DNA of 64,000 nt. Source: DAORHV01 sp964513925. GTDB lineage: Bacteria; Patescibacteriota; Gracilibacteria; Peribacterales; Peribacteraceae. The stretch covers positions 38,295-102,294 of the forward strand of contig CAZENR010000003.1 in assembly GCA_964513925.1 (NCBI GenBank). The letters run 5' to 3'. Below the pieces are notes generated by a model that did not search any database, had not been told where the DNA came from, and saw only the letters and a program-made list of their open reading frames with translations. A program made the translations under genes and the position numbers. The stretch's first letter is position 1. Every line of letters begins with the position of its first letter. Below, piece by piece: positions 62,845-64,000 of this stretch.

Positions 62845-63567
62845 ATGACAGCCACCCAAACCACCGCAAACATCATCGTCATTGTCGCCGGCACCAACGA
62901 GCCCAGTAACAGCGCTACCCTGGCAGATGCCTTTATAGAAGGTATGAACAAGGCTCAGAACGTGCAGGTGACCAAGTACCGGCTAAAAGACATGCACATT
63001 CAGCACTTTTCCATAGAGCGCTACGAACCGCACTGTAACAACAAAGATGACGACTTCTGCAAGCTAGAGGATGCGCTTAGTTCGGCCCATGGCGTGGTAT
63101 TTGCCACTCCGGTGTGGAACTTCTCGGTTCCCGCACACTTGAAAAATTTGATCGACCGCATGGGCGCATTTGCCCTAGATCAGGAAACACACTCCAAGGG
63201 GCAACTGCAAGCCAAGCCGTTTTACCTGCTCTTCACCGGTGGCGCACCCATGATCGCCTGGAAGGCGCTCATGTACTTAACGACACTGCACGTCTCCGAA
63301 GCGATTAAATACTACGGCGGCACAGTGATTGGAAAGCACTTTGAACCCAAGTCGCTGCCTGGCCGCGGCAAATTCGGCCTGGTGGTGGATAAGCGTCCAT
63401 CGACGCTGGAAAGCATGCGCAAGAAAGGGGCCAAGTTTGGAGCTATTGCAAAGCACTATGCAGAGAACGGTTCGCTGCCGGCACAAACCAGGTTGGCATA
63501 TGCGTTCTTCTCGTTTTTGTACCGCGTGGGGAATAGAATTATGTATCCGATAAGCACGCTTCAATAA
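62845..63567 (+). CDS. NADPH-dependent FMN reductase-like flavodoxin-fold protein
   Basis: A 240-aa protein. Flavin-binding pattern: IIVIVAGTNEPSNSATLADAF at the N-terminus (phosphate loop), GVVFATPVWNFSVPAHLKNLIDRM (isoalloxazine loop, as in NADPH-dependent FMN reductases and quinone reductases) and FTGGAPMIAW. The C-terminal 70 residues (RLAYAFFSFLYRVGNRIMYP) form an extra amphipathic segment. The electron acceptor is unknown. Confidence 0.8.
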   Translation: MTATQTTANIIVIVAGTNEPSNSATLADAFIEGMNKAQNVQVTKYRLKDMHIQHFSIERYEPHCNNKDDDFCKLEDALSSAHGVVFATPVWNFSVPAHLKNLIDRMGAFALDQETHSKGQLQAKPFYLLFTGGAPMIAWKALMYLTTLHVSEAIKYYGGTVIGKHFEPKSLPGRGKFGLVVDKRPSTLESMRKKGAKFGAIAKHYAENGSLPAQTRLAYAFFSFLYRVGNRIMYPISTLQ

Positions 63568-63610
63568 AACATCTTCCCAGAGGACCAGGGAACATTGTTT
63601 GGTTCCGAAT

Positions 63611-63637
63611 GTTCTTTTTCCCAAGCGGAAAAAGAAC
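63611..63637. other. 11-bp hairpin after the reductase gene
   Basis: GTTCTTTTTCC / GGAAAAAGAAC with loop CAAGC. It could end transcription from the left, although no T run follows the stem. Confidence 0.5.
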
Positions 63638-63648
63638 CAAAAACGCGT

Positions 63649-63736
63649 GCGCAATGAGCCACCACGGCCTCGTCGGTTAGCCTCCTCGGCCAGACCTCCG
63701 TCCCCCGAGCGCATTGCGCGCCGCCCTTTGGTGGCT
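63649..63736. ncRNA. Candidate pseudoknot-forming region
   Basis: GCGCAATG (63649-63656) is complementary to CATTGCGC (63712-63719), and the adjacent AGCCACCA (63657-63664) to TGGTGGCT (63729-63736). The two 8-bp pairings cross, as in an H-type pseudoknot. No convincing coding frame is present. Confidence 0.4.
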
Positions 63737-63854
63737 TGAAAAGATAGCTCAGACCCTCTTCGTTTTTGCCGCCTTGAAAGGGTTCGTTGTATGAACTGAG
63801 AAACCCAGATACTTTCCTTTCGTTCTTGTCTGACTGTTGGACACGGAGGGATGT

Positions 63855-63967
63855 GTCGCGCATCTGGCTGGTGCCGTCGTGCTCCCGCCGAAGCAGTCCG
63901 TGAAAAGTCGAAGACTTTTAGGACTGCAAGGCGCGTGGAGCACAGGCCAGCCAGCCTGCCGCGCGAC
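63855..63967. ncRNA. Long multi-helix hairpin, candidate structured RNA or cruciform
   Basis: Six nested helices: GTCGCGC/GCGCGAC (63855-61, 63961-67), CTGGCTGG/CCAGCCAG (63864-71, 63947-54), GTGCTCC/GGAGCAC (63879-85, 63937-43), CGCC/GGCG (63886-89, 63930-33), GCAGTCC/GGACTGC (63893-99, 63921-27) and AAAAGTC/GACTTTT (63903-09, 63913-19) closing a GAA loop. That is 40 base pairs over 113 nt, far beyond chance. Function unknown. Confidence 0.6.
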
Positions 63968-63975
63968 GTTTTTAC

Positions 63976-63997
63976 CCCACTTTTTTAAAAAAGTGGG
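63976..63997. terminator. Perfect 22-bp palindrome
   Basis: CCCACTTTTTT followed directly by AAAAAAGTGGG, 8 bp after the long hairpin. It resembles a bidirectional terminator; the window ends 3 bp later. Confidence 0.5.
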
Positions 63998-64000
63998 AAA

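Noticed and set aside
1..64000. UGA-as-glycine genetic code
   Set aside because: TGA ends der and the gene ending at 11441, and no in-frame TGA is needed to read any conserved protein.
1..64000. tRNA, rRNA, tmRNA or insertion-sequence genes
   Set aside because: Intergenic stretches were read for T-loop (GGTTCGA-type) sequences, rRNA segments and transposase-like reading frames; none was convincing. A dedicated covariance-model scan would be decisive.

Overview
The window looks like a chromosome segment of a Patescibacteria (CPR) bacterium. The evidence is GC in the mid-50s percent, a housekeeping set interleaved with many small orphan proteins, long surface proteins with FG-GAP, SdrD-type and SLH-like modules, VirB4/TraG-type ATPases without other secretion genes, and a vitamin-B12-type ribonucleotide reductase. 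TGA ends several genes (for example der at 15397 and the gene ending at 11441), so this is not the UGA=Gly code of Gracilibacteria/Absconditabacteria. A Peribacteria-like lineage is a guess only. A run of 10 Ns (24149-24158) shows this is a scaffold.

Layout. 0-9.6 kb: rdgB, a UvrD-type helicase-nuclease, a membrane protein, rpoD, dnaG and an rRNA m5C methyltransferase. 9.7-11.4 kb: three coupled orphan genes, two of them methyltransferase-like. 11.4-17.3 kb: leuS, der and a TPR membrane protein. 17.3-25 kb: a LOG-like protein, a GC-rich orphan, mltG, ybaB, a degenerate mutY and a VirB4/TraG-type ATPase broken by the gap. 25-27.6 kb: two secreted cell-wall proteins. 27.8-36.8 kb: carB, rpsU, maf, an SLH/S41 protease, a PrsW-like protease and an orphan. 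36.9-40.5 kb: glyS, a small orphan, rpsB and tsf with a structured leader and a strong terminator. 40.5-53.5 kb: a surface locus with a lone receiver protein, two giant FG-GAP proteins whose last 661 codons are identical at DNA level, a second VirB4/TraG-type ATPase between them, and an SLH-sortase fusion. 53.5-57.1 kb: a methyltransferase, ychF, an orphan, an RNHCP protein and an orphan. 57.3-63.6 kb: B12-dependent RNR with NrdR-like boxes, a Pif1-like helicase and a flavodoxin-fold reductase. 63.6-64 kb: non-coding, strongly structured DNA.

The genes combine informational housekeeping (replication, transcription, translation, nucleotide-pool cleaning, ribosome maturation) with a large investment in the envelope: MltG, RlpA-like, 3D/peptidoglycan-binding, S41, PrsW-like, sortase and SLH proteins. 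A genome-style feature recurs: an extended -10 element TGnTAnnnT lies 6-35 bp before many start codons with little Shine-Dalgarno sequence, which implies leaderless or very short-leader mRNAs.

Most unusual items: the 1,983-bp perfect direct repeat joining two surface proteins; a housekeeping sigma factor ending in a zinc ribbon; a MutY lacking two of four Fe-S cysteines and the NUDIX-like domain; the near-leaderless promoters; and the structured non-coding element at the right edge. No tRNA, rRNA, CRISPR array or transposase was recognised.
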